This document shows positions 61,083 to 64,000 of a DNA stretch of 64,000 nt, in pieces. This DNA comes from Taishania sp965247975 (lineage in GTDB: Bacteria > Bacteroidota > Bacteroidia > Flavobacteriales_D > Crocinitomicaceae): assembly GCA_965247975.1 (NCBI GenBank), contig OZ252050.1, positions 1,860,001 through 1,924,000 on the forward strand. The letters are read 5' to 3'. Within the stretch, counting starts at the first letter, position 1. The number at the start of each line of letters is the position of its first letter. Under the pieces are notes generated by a model. The model saw only the letters and a program-made list of their open reading frames with translations, had not been told where the DNA came from and did not search any database. The translations under genes and the position numbers were made by a program.

Positions 61083-64000
61083 TTACTTTTTGATCATTTT
61101 ACTGGTATAGTGGTTTCCTTCTTCATCAAAGGCTTTAAGGTAATATGTTCCAGCAGCTAAATGTGCGACAGAATAACTGAACATTTTAGTCGCTGATAAA
61201 TCAATATCTTCAACAACATTTCCAAGAGAATTCATGATTTGAAAGTGAACTAAGTTGGATAAATTATCGAAGGCAAAAGCGTCTTGCTGAATTTCTATGG
61301 TAATTACTTCTGAAGCCGGATTTGGGAAAATAAAGAGTTTTGAATCAATCTCTTCATCACTACGTTTTAGTGTATTCAGAACAGTATTCGTGATCACTGG
61401 CGCTTCAAAATCGAAGGTGATTTCGGCTTGACCTATAATTTGTTCTCCACCGATACAGTCTTCCTTCGTTTTAATTCGATACTTGAAAAATCCTTGTGAT
61501 CCAATCGAATCCATTTCTACAGGTGGTAATTGAATTTGATTAAAGGAAACATACAAATTGTTTTGACTATCGAATCGGTAGTTTGCTTCATGACTTGAAC
61601 TAATAAACTCAAACTGATTTACATCCAAATCTGCATCTATTTTACTTTGTAGATTAACAAAAGTTGCATACCAAGAACCAACATTTTCGAATCGGATGGT
61701 GTACGTTAACCATGTCCCTTTTTCGACATAACCCGCCGAGCCATCACCTTTTGGAGAAACCAAAATATCGTTAGGATCAATTGCTCCAACAATGGTAATT
61801 TCTTCAGAATAATTGTTGTTCACTAAGTTTATTTCAGTTTGTGTTTCAGAAATTTGAGCTGCTAAAAGACAAGTTTCGCCGACGGTTGCATTCAATCCAA
61901 CTTTATCAATAATTATCAATGAAATAGATTCTCCAGCTTTTAATGTATCGATCGTGAATTGATAGGAGTTTGCTGCAGAACTTTCATAGTCCATCGAAGC
62001 TGAAATTAAACTCACTTTGGTAGGATAATTCATATTTACATTGACGCCAAGTGCATCTCGCGAGCCTTCGTTTTTGCATGTAACAACCGTGTTGTTTTCA
62101 AATCCTCGTCGCCAAGCTGTGGTGCCAAATGAAACACTTAAATCAGAAGAATAAATGATGGCTTGCAATGCAATATTAACATAAAGCGTATCTTGATTTG
62201 GTTCAAATGAAAAGCTATTTGTTGTCAATAGATTCCAAGTTGCATTATTTTGAAGACTAAAGTTCACTTGAGCATCTGTCACATTCAATTCGAAATTACC
62301 ATCTTGATTTGAAGTGAAATGTACGCCATTAGGCATCATTTTGAAAGCGATATTTGACAAATTGGTTTCTGTACCATCTTTCATTCCATTGCCATTTAAG
62401 TCATTAAAAACTTGACCAATCACTTTTTTGGAATCGTCTTCCATGACAAGATTAAAGGAATTGATATTCTTGTTTTCAATGTTTTGTCGAATTCCAGAAG
62501 GCCAAAGGACGATTGCGCTGTCAATTTGCGTGTTTGATCCAAGACCAAAATGGACTTTCATGCTGTTTTGACTTCCGAATCCAGATACGGGTAAAACTTG
62601 AGCCATTTGCCATTTGTTGCCACTTAAAACTTTCACTTGAGCTCCAAAAGCCATGGAGTTACTCACATTTCCTTTAAGTTCAAACGTTATCCAATTATTG
62701 GCATTGCCATTATTACAGAAGAAATGATTTTTTTCTTGTCCATGGGTAAAGGCTACAAAATCTAGTTGACCATCTCTGTTGTAATCTGACCAGGCCGCTC
62801 CATTGGCAGCACCATAATCAGCAGCTACAACTTCAAGTATTTTGTCAATGAAATTTCCATTCCCATCATTTAGGTACAAATGTTTAAATCCAACATCATT
62901 TGTAACATATAAATCCAAATGACTATCGTTATTCACATCCATCCATGATGCACTGTGGCTATGTCCGCCATCCATTGTTGGAGTTATGCCAGAGATACTT
63001 GTAAACGTTTCATTGCCATTATTTTTGTAGAGTACATTGTTTTGATTCGAAGAATTAACAACAAAAAGATCCATGAAGCCATCGTTGTTATAATCGCCCC
63101 AAGCGCCACCAACACTGATTCCAAGATCTGTAACGATTGCACCTGTCGTAACTTGTTCAAATTGAAAACCACCAATGTTTTTGAACAAAGAATTAGGTTC
63201 ATTATTTCCATTCGGAATAAAAACATCTACTAATCCATCGTTGTTGTAATCTCCCAAAACAGGAGATGTAGCTCTTGCTGAAACACTTGAAACGGGCGTG
63301 TTTGTAATTAATTCAAAGGTGTTGTTTCCAGAATTTCTATACAATTGGTGGAACTTTGTTTCGAAAAAATTAGTAATTAAAAAGTCGAGAAATCCATCAT
63401 TATCAAAATCTGCAAACGCTGCTCCATGAAAATAATTGGGCTCAATGTCAAGACCAGAATTTGGAAGAAAGGTAAATTGTCCGTTACCATTATTAAGGTA
63501 CAACTCGGATTTTTTGAGCGTTTCATTCACTAACAAAACATCTGGTTTCCGGTCGTTATTAATATCACCCCAAATCGCAGCAGATGTTTGACCTGTGGTT
63601 TGACAAATTGCGGAATTTGAAATTTTTGTAAATCCTGTTCCTGCATTATTCTTGTATAATTCATTTCCATCAGATGCTTTTCTTCCTGCTACAAATAAAT
63701 CTTCCCAGCCATCTTGATCATAATCAACCCAAGCACCATTCCAGCTGTCATAAGCGGTATTTCCAATCGAATTGGTATGGCATTCTGAGAATAGCAAGTT
63801 ACTTGTATTCGCTGCATTGTTTTGCACTCCTTTTGAAAGAATGGATTCTTGAAGCTCTCCATCAACAACTCCTGAAAAATGTGTTTCGACAGTTAAGACC
63901 GTACCATTGTTTATTTGAGTTGCGTTATTATATGAAGTACTGAGATGCATTTCCGTTTCAACAACATAGTTATCGGTAACATCGATCGTGTTTTCAATGG
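61083..64000 (-). CDS. CRTAC1/UnbV-type T9SS surface protein, N-terminus beyond the window
   Basis: At least 970 residues; the frame is open to the window edge, and residues such as 'TDNYVVETE' precede the first ATG at 63950, so the true start is outside. It contains about nine FG-GAP-like repeats ('DYDQDGWEDLFVAG', 'DFDNDGFLDFLIT', 'DYNRDGQLDFVAFT'). An ASPIC/UnbV domain follows ('NVSNSMAFGAQVKV', 'HFGLGSNTQIDSAIVLWPSG'). An SdrD-B-like part with 'DLNGNGMKDG', a DUF11-like domain and a type A sorting domain ('FIFPNPASEVITIE', 'GTYYLKAFDEEGN') end the chain. A surface-displayed protein. Confidence 0.85.
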   Translation of the reverse strand, partial: IENTIDVTDNYVVETEMHLSTSYNNATQINNGTVLTVETHFSGVVDGELQESILSKGVQNNAANTSNLLFSECHTNSIGNTAYDSWNGAWVDYDQDGWEDLFVAGRKASDGNELYKNNAGTGFTKISNSAICQTTGQTSAAIWGDINNDRKPDVLLVNETLKKSELYLNNGNGQFTFLPNSGLDIEPNYFHGAAFADFDNDGFLDFLITNFFETKFHQLYRNSGNNTFELITNTPVSSVSARATSPVLGDYNNDGLVDVFIPNGNNEPNSLFKNIGGFQFEQVTTGAIVTDLGISVGGAWGDYNNDGFMDLFVVNSSNQNNVLYKNNGNETFTSISGITPTMDGGHSHSASWMDVNNDSHLDLYVTNDVGFKHLYLNDGNGNFIDKILEVVAADYGAANGAAWSDYNRDGQLDFVAFTHGQEKNHFFCNNGNANNWITFELKGNVSNSMAFGAQVKVLSGNKWQMAQVLPVSGFGSQNSMKVHFGLGSNTQIDSAIVLWPSGIRQNIENKNINSFNLVMEDDSKKVIGQVFNDLNGNGMKDGTETNLSNIAFKMMPNGVHFTSNQDGNFELNVTDAQVNFSLQNNATWNLLTTNSFSFEPNQDTLYVNIALQAIIYSSDLSVSFGTTAWRRGFENNTVVTCKNEGSRDALGVNVNMNYPTKVSLISASMDYESSAANSYQFTIDTLKAGESISLIIIDKVGLNATVGETCLLAAQISETQTEINLVNNNYSEEITIVGAIDPNDILVSPKGDGSAGYVEKGTWLTYTIRFENVGSWYATFVNLQSKIDADLDVNQFEFISSSHEANYRFDSQNNLYVSFNQIQLPPVEMDSIGSQGFFKYRIKTKEDCIGGEQIIGQAEITFDFEAPVITNTVLNTLKRSDEEIDSKLFIFPNPASEVITIEIQQDAFAFDNLSNLVHFQIMNSLGNVVEDIDLSATKMFSYSVAHLAAGTYYLKAFDEEGNHYTSKMIKK

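Noticed and set aside
1..64000. tRNA or rRNA genes
   Set aside because: I looked for tRNA-like T-loop (GGTTCGAATCC) and rRNA signatures on both strands and saw none. A dedicated scan would be needed to exclude a divergent tRNA.

Overview
The window looks like a chromosomal segment of a low-GC Bacteroidetes, most likely a flavobacterium-like organism (possibly the Crocinitomicaceae/Fluviicola side; the genus is inference). The evidence is: several very large secreted proteins with C-terminal type IX secretion (T9SS) sorting domains, PorT-type outer-membrane barrels, a full-length bacillithiol gene (bshC), a LytTR/LytS pair, many small lipoproteins, and promoters of the Bacteroidetes form TTTG-N18/19-TAnnTTTG.

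Region 1 (about 1-23.5 kb, with traces to 34 kb) is accessory DNA. Every supportable gene from base 1 to 35.8 kb is on the minus strand. Most are one- or two-gene units of unknown function: lipoproteins, secreted proteins, a ParDE toxin-antitoxin module, a YjbR protein, a WGR protein and an Mrr-like nuclease. They are separated by imperfect inverted-repeat sites. Read along the genes, these sites begin at or just after the stop codon with a YAAC-type box, often with the TAA stop inside it, and end with a GTTANNN box just before the next gene. That is the layout of integron gene cassettes and attC sites. No integrase is visible, so the best reading is a sedentary, integrase-less cassette array (CALIN-like). 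One roughly 195-bp site type recurs six times, a roughly 132-bp type recurs at least twice, and one cassette is duplicated (genes at 1.2 and 5.2 kb). Truncated genes and a LytS/LytTR-CPBP block interrupt the array.

Region 2 (23.5-36 kb) has an AHSA1-type protein, hypotheticals, a 1576-residue T9SS surface protein with 14 FG-GAP-like calcium loops and seven 41-residue tandem repeats, then more lipoproteins. A secreted-protein gene at 34.7-35.5 kb is split by a 285-bp MITE-like element with a 5-bp target duplication.

Region 3 (36-46 kb) is mixed-strand: a CMP-sugar synthetase facing a Kdo transferase (waaA), a GNAT enzyme, an HD phosphohydrolase, and a ferritin-like (COQ7-type) gene broken by a second, unrelated 121-bp MITE-like element. 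A repeat-rich gap and small hypotheticals follow.

Region 4 (46-64 kb) is mostly conserved chromosome: three more giant T9SS proteins, a GNAT, a paralogous lipoprotein pair, a glyoxalase-fold protein, an HTTM (vitamin-K-carboxylase-like) membrane protein coupled to a T9SS protein, a DUF1015 protein, a peptidyl-prolyl isomerase and BshC.
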